Shown here: positions 43,474 through 51,404 of the stretch, piece by piece
Layout of the letters: the number at the start of each line of letters is the position of its first letter
Position numbering within the stretch: the stretch's first letter is position 1
DNA from: Sutcliffiella deserti
Lineage (GTDB): Bacteria; Bacillota; Bacilli; Bacillales; Bacillaceae_I
Assembly (NCBI RefSeq): GCF_020037475.1
Contig: NZ_JAIQDB010000002.1
Location: 496,001-560,000 of the forward strand
Direction: 5' to 3'
DNA length: 64,000 bases
Position numbers and translations under genes: made by a program
Notes under the pieces: generated by a model
Database searches by the model: none
Seen by the model: the letters and a program-made list of their open reading frames with translations, nothing else
Told to the model about the DNA's origin: nothing

Positions 43474-43483
43474 TTGTATACAA
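43474..43483. promoter_or_regulatory. Palindrome TTGTATACAA upstream of the binding protein
   Basis: A perfect 10-bp palindrome, 61 bases before the start codon. Sites of this style are often bound by GntR-type regulators; no such regulator is encoded in the window. Confidence 0.4.
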
Positions 43484-43543
43484 ACAGGACTTTTGTAATC
43501 TATCATTAAAGTAGTTAAGAAATTAACGTGGGGGTAATCAAAT

Positions 43544-45046
43544 ATGAATGTAAAGAAAAAACCGTTTGCTTTTCTTCTTCTTTCCTTAATGTTGGTGTTC
43601 GTAAGTGCGTGTAGTGATGAAAGCGCTTCAAATACAGAAATAGACAGTGACGAGGAATTCACTATCTCAATTATGGCGAATCTTCATACACCAGAAGTAC
43701 CACAAGAGAAAGTAGAAGAGCTGCTGGAAGAGAAGACGAATACTAAATTAGAATTCCAATGGGTTCCTGACAATAACTATGAAGAAAGATTGAATACTGC
43801 TTTTGCGACAGGATCTCTTCCTCAAGCGGTGTTTATGAAAAATCAGACAACATTCAACCAGTTCAAGGATGCCATCCGTGATGATCAATTCTGGGAGCTC
43901 GGCCCTTATTTGGATGAGTACGAAAACTTAAGCAATTTAAAAGAGCAAGTTCTTGAAAATACAAAGGTAGATGACAAAATCTATTCCTTATACCAGGGAA
44001 GACCACTGTCTCGTCAAGGTATCATTTATCGTAAGGATTGGGCGGACAACCTAGGTTTGTCAGCACCGACTACGACGGAAGAGTTTTTTGAAATGGCAAA
44101 GCAGTTCACAGAGAACGATCCTAATCAGAGCGGTAAAAAGGATACTATTGGTCTGACTGACCGCAGCGATTTAGTTTATGGTGCATTCTATACAGTTGCT
44201 TCTTGGTTTGGAACTCCGAATGAGTGGGGCGAAGATGAAGATGGCAAATTGAAGCCTGCATTCATGTTTCCTGAGTATATGCAGACATTGGATTATTTCA
44301 AAGACATGCATGAAAATGGCTATATGAACCAGGATTTCCCTGTGACAAGTAAGAATGACCAGCAAGCTTTATTCATCAATGGTACTGCTGGAATATATGT
44401 AGGGTCAATGGGAGACGTACTGACTCTTCATAATGACCTTTCCAAAGTACACCCTGATGCAGAGGTAGACGTCCATAACTATGTGGAAGGCCCGCATGGA
44501 GAATATGGAATCTGGAGCCTGCCAGGATACGGAAACGTTGTAATGTTCCCTAAATCCTCTGTAAAAACGGAAGCCGAGTTAAAGAGAATTTTGGCATTCT
44601 TTGATGATTTGATGACTCCTGAAGTATCGAACTTGATCTTCTGGGGAATTGAAGGAGAGCATTATAACGTTGAGAATGGAATGGGTATACCTACAGATGA
44701 TACTGCGAAGAACGACCGTGAAGTAAAGCCGTTCCAGGCTATTGAAATCGGTGAACCTGAAAACAATGGCCGTTATGAAGGGTTCCATACTTTTGAACCG
44801 AAAGCGAAATCCGAAGAGTTGTTCATTGATAATGAGAAGTATTTAATCAATGATCCTACTCTAACTCTTGATTCTGACGCTTTCCTTGCTAATGGAGAAA
44901 GATTGAGAACCATCATTCAGGATGCGACATATCAGTATATTCTTCGCCAAATTGATAAGGATGGATTTGAAAGCGCAGTACAAAAATGGTTGGACCAAGG
45001 TGGTCAAGAAATCATCGACGAGTTTAACGAATCAGCTGGTAATTAA
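43544..45046 (+). CDS. Sugar ABC transporter solute-binding lipoprotein (LplA/YtcQ type)
   Basis: A 500-residue extracellular binding protein. Signal peptide with lipobox VSAC, lipid-modified Cys at 23. The ISIMANLHTPEVPQEKVEELLEEKT start and the FEMAKQFTENDPNQSGKKDTIGL segment are those of family 1 proteins close to LplA and YtcQ, the binding proteins of rhamnogalacturonan-oligosaccharide importers. It should deliver pectic oligosaccharides to the two permeases at 46.7-48.6 kb. GTGGGGGT precedes the ATG. It has its own cre site and terminator and is separated from the permeases by a repeat and a reverse-oriented esterase gene. Confidence 0.9.
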   Translation: MNVKKKPFAFLLLSLMLVFVSACSDESASNTEIDSDEEFTISIMANLHTPEVPQEKVEELLEEKTNTKLEFQWVPDNNYEERLNTAFATGSLPQAVFMKNQTTFNQFKDAIRDDQFWELGPYLDEYENLSNLKEQVLENTKVDDKIYSLYQGRPLSRQGIIYRKDWADNLGLSAPTTTEEFFEMAKQFTENDPNQSGKKDTIGLTDRSDLVYGAFYTVASWFGTPNEWGEDEDGKLKPAFMFPEYMQTLDYFKDMHENGYMNQDFPVTSKNDQQALFINGTAGIYVGSMGDVLTLHNDLSKVHPDAEVDVHNYVEGPHGEYGIWSLPGYGNVVMFPKSSVKTEAELKRILAFFDDLMTPEVSNLIFWGIEGEHYNVENGMGIPTDDTAKNDREVKPFQAIEIGEPENNGRYEGFHTFEPKAKSEELFIDNEKYLINDPTLTLDSDAFLANGERLRTIIQDATYQYILRQIDKDGFESAVQKWLDQGGQEIIDEFNESAGN

Positions 45047-45058
45047 AAAATGATAAGA

Positions 45059-45092
45059 GGAACTGCCACTTCATTTGTGGCAGTTCCTTTTG
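45059..45092 (+). terminator. Terminator after the binding-protein gene
   Basis: GGAACTGCCAC (45059-45069) pairs with GTGGCAGTTCC (45077-45087), followed by T-runs. Confidence 0.85.
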
Positions 45093-45101
45093 TTTTTTAA
45101 A

Positions 45102-45230
45102 GGCTCTCTTCTTAAAGCTTGTTGCTATAGCCCCGTAATAAATTGGAATTTGGATTTTATACTGTCCTATTCACACATTAGTAAGAATTATTTTAGGATT
45201 AACAGGAAAAGAGCACGACAGCAACAAGGT
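45102..45230 (-). repeat. Truncated family B MITE-like element (copy B3)
   Basis: GGCTCTCTTCTTAAAGCTTG at 45102 through GGAAAAGAGCACGACAGCAAC (ending about 45226) follows the reverse complement of the elements at 16617 and 62906 block by block. The far end is replaced by unrelated sequence, so one terminus is missing. Confidence 0.7.
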
Positions 45231-45246
45231 TTTGGAACAGGAGCAT

Positions 45247-45335
45247 AGTAAGTACATGAAAAGCAAGGAAGCCGAAGAATGATGTACCAACAAGAGCGAA
45301 GTAAGTACATGAAAAGCAAGATAGATCAAAAATGA
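45247..45335 (+). repeat. Two-unit direct repeat (53-bp spacing)
   Basis: AGTAAGTACATGAAAAGCAAG occurs at 45247-45267 and 45300-45320, each followed by a related AATGATGTA. No credible ORF lies here. Confidence 0.65.
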
Positions 45336-45488
45336 TGTATTGGAGTTTGCGCATAAACACACCAATAGCCCAGCACTGCAAAGATTCTCCATGAAGCTTA
45401 ATAGAGGTTTAATACAAACTAACACATTCCTCACCGATATACTCTTTTTATATCACATGCAACCCAAATATCTATAAACAACTAAACT

Positions 45489-45525
45489 AAAAAAAGGACC
45501 GGGCGGTTTTTGCCCGGTTTTTGTT
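45489..45525. terminator. Bidirectional terminator downstream of the pectinesterase gene
   Basis: ACCGGGC (45498-45504) pairs with GCCCGGT (45512-45518), with A7 before and T5 after. Confidence 0.8.
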
Positions 45526-45571
45526 AAAACAGTCTTACATACATCAGTGGTTATATACTTTGAGTTTAGCT

Positions 45572-46477
45572 CTATAAAAAGTACCAGTTCGCCAGATCAG
45601 GAAAAAGTTTTTCAACAGTCAAGGATTCAGCTTCGTCACGTGTCAGTTGCTTAGCCCATCGTACACGCCGTTCCACCAAAGCGCCTGGTCCATATGAGTC
45701 ATACTCCCCGTACCTTGCTGTCTTTTCATTAGCTTCGTCTCTCCAATTATCCCAGCCATCCTTTTTAATATGCTCACCCATCCATGTACGTACGAAAAAT
45801 GTGTGAGCATAGGGTCTCCAAGGTCTGCCCAGATATACACTTTCGATATCGGCAGCACCTGTCAAGCGGCAGTCTAGAAAAATATAACCGAAACTCTGAT
45901 CTTCTGGGGTAGAGGCAGCAGTGATATATCCTTTTCTTAAGCTATGAATCTCACATTGGTCGAAAATGGTGGATGCAGCTCCAAAAATGAAGTCGACATG
46001 CCCTTCTATATAACACTGCTGAAAGAGTTGTCTTCCTCTAGAGGTATAAAGTGTATCTTGGTTCCCAAGCAAGCTTACATTTTTAAAAATAGATCTATCA
46101 CCTGCAACATACAATGCCAACGCCTGTCCAACGTCTTCCCCATATCCTGCCGTATTATGAATAGTAAGGCTCTCCATCTGAATACAATCTGCCAAGGCAG
46201 TGACAACAGGAGTCCGGAAAGTTCCAAGGGATTTTCCCGTTGAATCTTTCATCCTAGCAGATTCATGAAAGGAAATGATAGTCCCCTCCCTGCTTTCTCC
46301 TACTAGTTTTACATTATGCTTATTATCCGGAATAATGAGCTTTTCCTGATAGTTTCCGTTTTTGATAAAGATGGTGACTGGTTCCAGTGGGTGAACCCTC
46401 ACATGATCGATGGCATCTTGGATACAGGTGAAATCTGATGTACCATCTTTTGAAACAGTAAAAGATTGAAACAACAT
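45572..46477 (-). CDS. CE8 pectin methylesterase, cytoplasmic
   Basis: A 301-residue CE8 protein. Motifs are intact: GQALALYV (Gln), GNQDTLYTSRG (acid Asp), IEGHVDFIFGAAS (nucleophile Asp) and VYLGRPWRPY (Arg/Trp). The enzyme removes methyl groups from galacturonate residues. No signal peptide, so it likely demethylates imported oligogalacturonides, as known for some intracellular CE8 enzymes. GGAGG lies upstream of the ATG on the minus strand. It is the only minus-strand enzyme of the locus and sits between the binding-protein gene and the permeases. Confidence 0.92.
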   Translation of the reverse strand: MLFQSFTVSKDGTSDFTCIQDAIDHVRVHPLEPVTIFIKNGNYQEKLIIPDNKHNVKLVGESREGTIISFHESARMKDSTGKSLGTFRTPVVTALADCIQMESLTIHNTAGYGEDVGQALALYVAGDRSIFKNVSLLGNQDTLYTSRGRQLFQQCYIEGHVDFIFGAASTIFDQCEIHSLRKGYITAASTPEDQSFGYIFLDCRLTGAADIESVYLGRPWRPYAHTFFVRTWMGEHIKKDGWDNWRDEANEKTARYGEYDSYGPGALVERRVRWAKQLTRDEAESLTVEKLFPDLANWYFL

Positions 46478-46630
46478 AACTTCCTCCCTTCAAAAATGAA
46501 ATAGTAGTAACCTCTCTTCAGTATAAGTTAATTTTCAGTATTTTCGAATAATCAATTTATTAGGTATTGCATTTAACCCCTTATCCATCAAGGAGTTTCC
46601 TTCCAATGTACTGTATTGATTATAGACGTA

Positions 46631-46645
46631 ATGAAAGCGCTTTTT
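46631..46645. promoter_or_regulatory. cre-like site between the esterase and permease genes
   Basis: ATGAAAGCGCTTTTT fits the cre consensus with one mismatch at the conserved final C. It is placed to affect the permease operon and possibly the divergent esterase gene. Confidence 0.5.
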
Positions 46646-46735
46646 TACACTTGGAGTAATCGAATGGGAGGAACTAGCTATTTTCACAATGGAGAAAGGA
46701 TTAAGAGAAAAACACAGGGGAGAGGTAGAGAGGCC

Positions 46736-47701
46736 ATGAAAACGGAAAACAACTTAGCACTAAATAATAATCCGATACCACCTAAGGTCGATCGACGTGC
46801 AGAATTGAAAAAACAGATTTGGAAGAACAGAATGTTTTATTTAATGATTTTGCCGGGGTTATTGTACTTTTTTATCTATAAATACGTTCCGATGTACGGT
46901 TTGATTATTTCATTCCAGGATTATAAGCCTTATTTAGGAATCTTGGGAAGTGAGTGGGTGGGATTCGAGCATTTCAACAGACTTTTTTCAGACCCGGATT
47001 TTTGGAAGATTTTCCGAAACACGCTCATTTTATTCGCGCTGAATCTATTCATCTTCTTTCCAATACCGATAATCATTGCATTGATGCTTAATGAAGTGAG
47101 AATAGAGTTTTTCAAAAGAGGAGTACAGACACTTATCTATATCCCTCATTTCATGTCCTGGGTAGTTATTGTTTCCATTAGCTTTGTCATGCTGACCCTT
47201 GATGGGGGATTAGTCAACGGAATCATTGAATGGCTTGGTTTTAATAAAATAAATTTCCTATTGAATCCTGATTGGTTCAGGCCGATGTACATTCTTCAAG
47301 TAATCTGGAGAGAAGCGGGTTGGGGAACCATCATCTTTCTCGCAGCCATTGCAGCCGTCAATCCACAGTTATATGAAGCGGCAAGGATCGATGGAGCAAG
47401 CCGGCTTCAGATGATGTGGCATATTACGCTTCCTGCGATAAAGGGAGTCATCGTCGTATTGCTGATCCTTAAAATCGGTGATGTCCTTGAACTTGGGTTT
47501 GAGCATGTATATCTGCTCCTTAACGCATCCAATCGTGAGGTAGGGGAAATATTTGATACGTATGTATATCGCGTCGGTCTCCAGCAAGGGGAATTCAGCT
47601 ACAGTACGGCAGTAGGGTTTTTCAAGGGTATAGTTGGCCTTATTCTGGTAATCGGAGCTAACTGGTTAGCGAAAAAGTCTGGAGAAGAAGGCGTTTATTA
47701 A
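46736..47701 (+). CDS. ABC sugar permease, LplB/YteP type
   Basis: A 321-residue permease with six likely helices and the EAA loop YEAARIDGASRLQMMWHITLP that contacts the ATPase. The KKQIWKNRMFYLMILPGLLYFF start and the GLIISFQDYKPYLG segment are characteristic of LplB/YteP, which import rhamnogalacturonan-derived oligosaccharides. ATG 46736 is chosen with AGAGAGG just upstream; the frame reaching back to TTG 46616 crosses the cre-like site and has no ribosome-binding site. No ATPase gene is nearby, so a shared MsmX-type ATPase is probable. Confidence 0.9.
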   Translation: MKTENNLALNNNPIPPKVDRRAELKKQIWKNRMFYLMILPGLLYFFIYKYVPMYGLIISFQDYKPYLGILGSEWVGFEHFNRLFSDPDFWKIFRNTLILFALNLFIFFPIPIIIALMLNEVRIEFFKRGVQTLIYIPHFMSWVVIVSISFVMLTLDGGLVNGIIEWLGFNKINFLLNPDWFRPMYILQVIWREAGWGTIIFLAAIAAVNPQLYEAARIDGASRLQMMWHITLPAIKGVIVVLLILKIGDVLELGFEHVYLLLNASNREVGEIFDTYVYRVGLQQGEFSYSTAVGFFKGIVGLILVIGANWLAKKSGEEGVY

Positions 47702-47723
47702 AAGGCCAAAGGAGGCAAAAAAA

Positions 47724-48599
47724 ATGGTGGATGATAAAACATTAGGAGGTCGTCTCTTTAACTATACGAACCTCTTTCTATTAGGACTCATTGCTTTAAT
47801 AACAGTATTGCCATTTCTTCATGTTATTGCAGCATCCTTTGCTACCAATGCGGAGCTGGCGGAGAAGAAATTCCTCTTGTTTCCTACCGTGTTCAGTTTG
47901 GATGCTTACAGGTATATATTTTCGACCGATACCATCTTTAAAGCGATGGCTGTATCCATCGGTGTGACCGTATTAGGTACAGCATGGAGTATGTTTTTTT
48001 CCATCCTGACGGCATACGGTCTTTCCAAAAAGGACCTCGTAGGAAGAAGGTTTCTATTATTCTTCGTCGTATTTACGATGCTTTTCAACGGTGGAATGAT
48101 TCCTACGTTTCTTATTGTCAAATATACCGGGTTGTTAGATACATTGGCTGCTTTGGTCATTCCGGTAACATTGAATGCGTTCAATCTGATCATCTTAAAG
48201 AGCTTTTTTCAGAATATGCCTGATTCATTGGAGGAAGCGGCCAGGATAGATGGTTGCAGTGATTTCGGCACGTTATTCCGTATCGTCATTCCATGTTCCA
48301 TGCCTGCGATTGCAACGATTTCGTTGTTCTATGCTGTTACCTATTGGAACACGTACATGCATGCCATCCTTTATCTCAATGATGCCTCAAAATGGCCGGT
48401 ACAGGTGCTATTGAGGCAAATTGTAGTATTGGCAACGGGTATCAACTATGACGGTTCAGAAATGATGAATGTTGCCCCACCGGAAATCACGGTGAAGATG
48501 GCGGTAATAGTAGTAGCGACGGTACCGGTTCTACTGGTATATCCGTTCCTTCAGAAGCATTTCACGAAGGGGGCATTGCTTGGGTCGGTAAAGGAGTAA
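47724..48599 (+). CDS. ABC sugar permease, LplC/YtcP type
   Basis: A 291-residue partner permease with six helices and EAA loop LEEAARIDGCSDFGTLFRIVIP. TLGGRLFNYTNLFLLGLIALITVLPFLHV at the start (read in two parts) and the FLQKHFTKGALLGSVKE end are typical of LplC/YtcP. AAAGGAGG lies eight bases before the ATG. It follows the first permease by 22 bases, forming the membrane channel with it. Confidence 0.9.
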   Translation: MVDDKTLGGRLFNYTNLFLLGLIALITVLPFLHVIAASFATNAELAEKKFLLFPTVFSLDAYRYIFSTDTIFKAMAVSIGVTVLGTAWSMFFSILTAYGLSKKDLVGRRFLLFFVVFTMLFNGGMIPTFLIVKYTGLLDTLAALVIPVTLNAFNLIILKSFFQNMPDSLEEAARIDGCSDFGTLFRIVIPCSMPAIATISLFYAVTYWNTYMHAILYLNDASKWPVQVLLRQIVVLATGINYDGSEMMNVAPPEITVKMAVIVVATVPVLLVYPFLQKHFTKGALLGSVKE

Positions 48600-48646
48600 A
48601 AGGATTAATTGTAAAGGAGTACCAAACTAACTAAGGAGGTGGATCA

Positions 48647-49750
48647 ATGAATAGTACAAGGTTATTGGAGGGATTGGAGAAGATCGATGTCTTGTTTGAT
48701 GGGTTTATTCCCTGGTTGGCAGGACAATACGATTCCACTACAGGTGGATTCTATTATGCACGCAGTTCCATGAACGACAGACATTTTGGTCCTGACATCG
48801 AATCGACTTCCCAGGCGTTGAATATTTTAATTCGGAACAATTTGCTTCAGCATATGCCTACAAATATGAAGCAGAGGATGATTTCCTTTTATCAACAAAA
48901 GCAGCATCCACAAACAGGCTATTTCTTTGATGACAATCCAGCAATGAAAAACGATGAGGTGATGGTGCACCGGGCATTAAGCTATACCACCGGCTCCCTG
49001 TTGAAGCTTGGGAGTGCTCCACTCCACCCGCTTCCCCTGGTATCCAATGCAGCACCGGAATATGTAAAGTCTCCTGAGAGTTATTTGGAGAAGTGGAGGA
49101 GCATTGATTTACGCAACAGCTGGCGTGGCTGTGACTTGCTAGCTACTTCTTGTGTGTACATCGAAGAGATGAAGGAGGAGGAAAGGCAACCTTTCCTTGA
49201 TGAAGCAGTGAAGTATTTGGAGAGTATTCAAGATCCTTTTACAGGTTTATGGGGAGAAGGAAGTCTATATGTGAAAATTTCCGGAACCTTCAAGCTGCAT
49301 ACCTTTTATAGCAGATTTAATATCCCGATGCCAAATACAGATAAAATCTATCAAAGCATCTTAGCCTGCCTGCGGAGGGAAGAAGCTCACGATATGTGCT
49401 ATATTCGCAACCCTATTAATCTGCTTTCCTATATCAAACCAGAAATACCACAAGAGGAACAAGAGGAAATCATCCGTATTACAGCAGCAAACATGAAAAA
49501 GCTTAAACGTCCTGATGGAGGATTTTCCAGAGAGTCTGAAAACTCCCCTACCGCCCCTAATGTTGCACAGGTTAAAGGGGAATATTACCCTGACATGCCT
49601 GAACCTGTCCATTTGAGCCAAGGGCTATATGAAGGGGATATGAACGCAAGTACACAAGCTGTACTGATAAGGATGCAGTGCTATGAACTGGCAGGTGAGA
49701 CCTGTCTTCCGGTTTATGGATCAAGTAACTTTTATAAACTCTTAAGGTGA
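48647..49750 (+). CDS. Unassigned protein of probable alpha/alpha-toroid fold
   Basis: A 367-residue cytoplasmic protein I cannot assign to a family. It shows repeated Gly-Gly-Phe and helix-pair units: TTGGFYYARSSM, DIESTSQALNILIRNN, PQTGYFFDDNP, YLESIQDPFTGLWGEGS, GGFSRESENS, and LYEGDMNASTQAVLIRM. Such repetition recalls (alpha/alpha)6 barrels or toroids found in terpene-cyclase-like proteins, GH88/GH105 hydrolases and several polysaccharide lyases. Conserved acidic and aromatic residues fit carbohydrate binding. CTAAGGAGGTG precedes the ATG. It lies between the importer permeases and an MFS gene, so a pectin-oligosaccharide role is likely. Confidence 0.7.
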   Translation: MNSTRLLEGLEKIDVLFDGFIPWLAGQYDSTTGGFYYARSSMNDRHFGPDIESTSQALNILIRNNLLQHMPTNMKQRMISFYQQKQHPQTGYFFDDNPAMKNDEVMVHRALSYTTGSLLKLGSAPLHPLPLVSNAAPEYVKSPESYLEKWRSIDLRNSWRGCDLLATSCVYIEEMKEEERQPFLDEAVKYLESIQDPFTGLWGEGSLYVKISGTFKLHTFYSRFNIPMPNTDKIYQSILACLRREEAHDMCYIRNPINLLSYIKPEIPQEEQEEIIRITAANMKKLKRPDGGFSRESENSPTAPNVAQVKGEYYPDMPEPVHLSQGLYEGDMNASTQAVLIRMQCYELAGETCLPVYGSSNFYKLLR

Positions 49751-49763
49751 GAGAAGTGTTCAA

Positions 49764-50969
49764 ATGAACATAGATAGATTTAAAGTTCCAAAGGAAAAAA
49801 GGTTTTCAGAACAGGCTGTCATCACACTTATGAATCAAAGCATCTTTCAGTTCGGAAACTCATTGTCCATGATTTTTATCAATTTATATTTATGGAGATT
49901 GACAAACAGTTTACTGATTAACGGATTATTCAACCTGATTGCCATCCTCTCGCAAGGAATCATGACCATTTTCTTAGGGAAGATGGCGAAGCAGCGGGAC
50001 AGGTTAACCATGTATAGATATGGTATTTTTCTGACGGCGTTTTTCTATCTATGCATTGTGCTTACTCAGGAATTGATGGTCGAGTATTTTTATCTATTTG
50101 CCCTATTAAAGGGAGTGTCACAGGCGGCCTATTGGGTAGGCTACTTCACTCTTGTTTATGATGTATCAAACAACGATAACAGGCACCGTTACCTGGGATG
50201 GAACCAGATAACAATGAGTGGAGCCAATCTATTGGGGCCGGCATTGGCAGGGTTCATCATCACCTTATACACAGAATTGACCGGCTACATCATGGTCTTT
50301 TCACTGGCGTTCATGATGTTTCTATTTGCAGCCCTTGGAAGTTTAAGAATGAAAAAGGAAACGACCCATCACAAAACTTATTACATGAAATTCCTGCCGC
50401 TATTGTTGGCGAAGAAGCCCGGGTTCGCATTTGTGCTCGCCGGCTGGTTTATCATTGGTTTTCCGCAAGGGGTCCTAATGTATATACCGCATATTCTTCT
50501 TTATGACATTTTTCCCGATGAAAGCTTTGTCGGCTATATGAATGTGGTGTTTTTAAGTCTATCCATCCTTGCAAGCTATGTGATCTCACGCTTCGCCAGG
50601 CTGGATGCGACCAGGACCTATCTGTTTGTTGCAGCATTCGGAATGACATTCTCTACCGTCTTCCTTCTATGGGATATTTCCATCTGGACGGTCGTGCTGT
50701 TCATGTCGATCGGCTCTCTCTTCAAGCCGTTGCAGGCGAATACATACGCAGCCCATTACTATAAGTGGCTTGATTTGATTCCGCTGAAGGAGAATTTCCG
50801 GGTCGAATCGGTAGTGTTAAGAGAATCCATTATTAATGTAGGGCGTGGACTTGGTATTATTATTTTCATGATTTTTTCCACTGAAATCAATACAACAACC
50901 ATTCCGTGGATCATTGTATCCCTTTTGGCGGTACAGTTGTTGATTCCATGGATGGCAAAAGAAAAATAA
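49764..50969 (+). CDS. MFS transporter of the pectin locus
   Basis: A 401-residue major facilitator protein with about 12 helices. The segment FLGKMAKQRDRLTMYRYG after helix 2 corresponds to the MFS loop motif. It starts 13 bases after the previous gene and GAGAAGTG precedes the ATG. A role in import of monomeric or small uronate products, or in export to avoid overload, fits the location; the substrate is unknown. It is followed directly by the cupin gene. Confidence 0.82.
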   Translation: MNIDRFKVPKEKRFSEQAVITLMNQSIFQFGNSLSMIFINLYLWRLTNSLLINGLFNLIAILSQGIMTIFLGKMAKQRDRLTMYRYGIFLTAFFYLCIVLTQELMVEYFYLFALLKGVSQAAYWVGYFTLVYDVSNNDNRHRYLGWNQITMSGANLLGPALAGFIITLYTELTGYIMVFSLAFMMFLFAALGSLRMKKETTHHKTYYMKFLPLLLAKKPGFAFVLAGWFIIGFPQGVLMYIPHILLYDIFPDESFVGYMNVVFLSLSILASYVISRFARLDATRTYLFVAAFGMTFSTVFLLWDISIWTVVLFMSIGSLFKPLQANTYAAHYYKWLDLIPLKENFRVESVVLRESIINVGRGLGIIIFMIFSTEINTTTIPWIIVSLLAVQLLIPWMAKEK

Positions 50970-50983
50970 AAGGAGTGAGACGC

Positions 50984-51289
50984 ATGGTTGGAATTTGGGA
51001 AGAAGTAGATCTAGGTGTTAAAAGAAAGATTCATCCACCAGGAAAGAGCTTGATGATGATGGAGGTTCAATTCGAAACAGGGGCCATCGGGGCGGAGCAT
51101 AGTCACCCCCAAGAGCAGTTTACCTATTGTCTGAAAGGTAAACTGGAATTTAACCTTGGGGGAGAGACTGTTCTTATTCAGGAAGGGGAATCCCTGTTCA
51201 TTCCAGGAGATGTCATTCACGGAGTCAAGGCGTTGGAACCTAGTATTCTATTGGATACGTTCACTCCCTTACGTAATGACCTTTTATAG
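50984..51289 (+). CDS. kdgF: KdgF-like cupin, unsaturated uronate linearisation
   Basis: A 101-residue single-domain cupin. The metal-binding motif is EHSHPQEQFTYCLKGKLEFN, with a second motif FIPGDVIHGVKAL. This H-H-Q...H arrangement and size match KdgF, which converts cyclic 4,5-unsaturated galacturonate to the open-chain 4-deoxy-5-keto form (DKI). It would connect the GH105 hydrolase at 59.9 kb to KduD at the end of the window. ATG 50984 has AGGAG eight bases upstream; the frame from GTG 50906 overlaps the MFS gene and is rejected. Confidence 0.8.
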   Translation: MVGIWEEVDLGVKRKIHPPGKSLMMMEVQFETGAIGAEHSHPQEQFTYCLKGKLEFNLGGETVLIQEGESLFIPGDVIHGVKALEPSILLDTFTPLRNDLL

Positions 51290-51404
51290 TGTTTTGAATG
51301 ATTGTGAAATAGAGGCATGTTTTTCTCCTGAAAGATAGGCGAAACTGCCTCTTTTGTTTAGGTGTTTATGAAAAATATTTTTCAGTCGAAAAGGGGGACT
51401 AAAT

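Noticed and set aside
45247-45335. CRISPR-like array
   Set aside because: Only two units, the spacer-like parts are related to each other, and no cas genes are present.
45171-45434. Minus-strand frames of 60-87 residues near the direct repeat
   Set aside because: Cys/Leu/Ser-rich translations of repeat sequence, no ribosome-binding sites, and partly within a family B copy.
47701-48599. Missing ABC ATPase as evidence of a broken importer
   Set aside because: LplABC/YtcQ-type importers in Bacillus use a shared MsmX-type ATPase encoded elsewhere, so absence here is normal.
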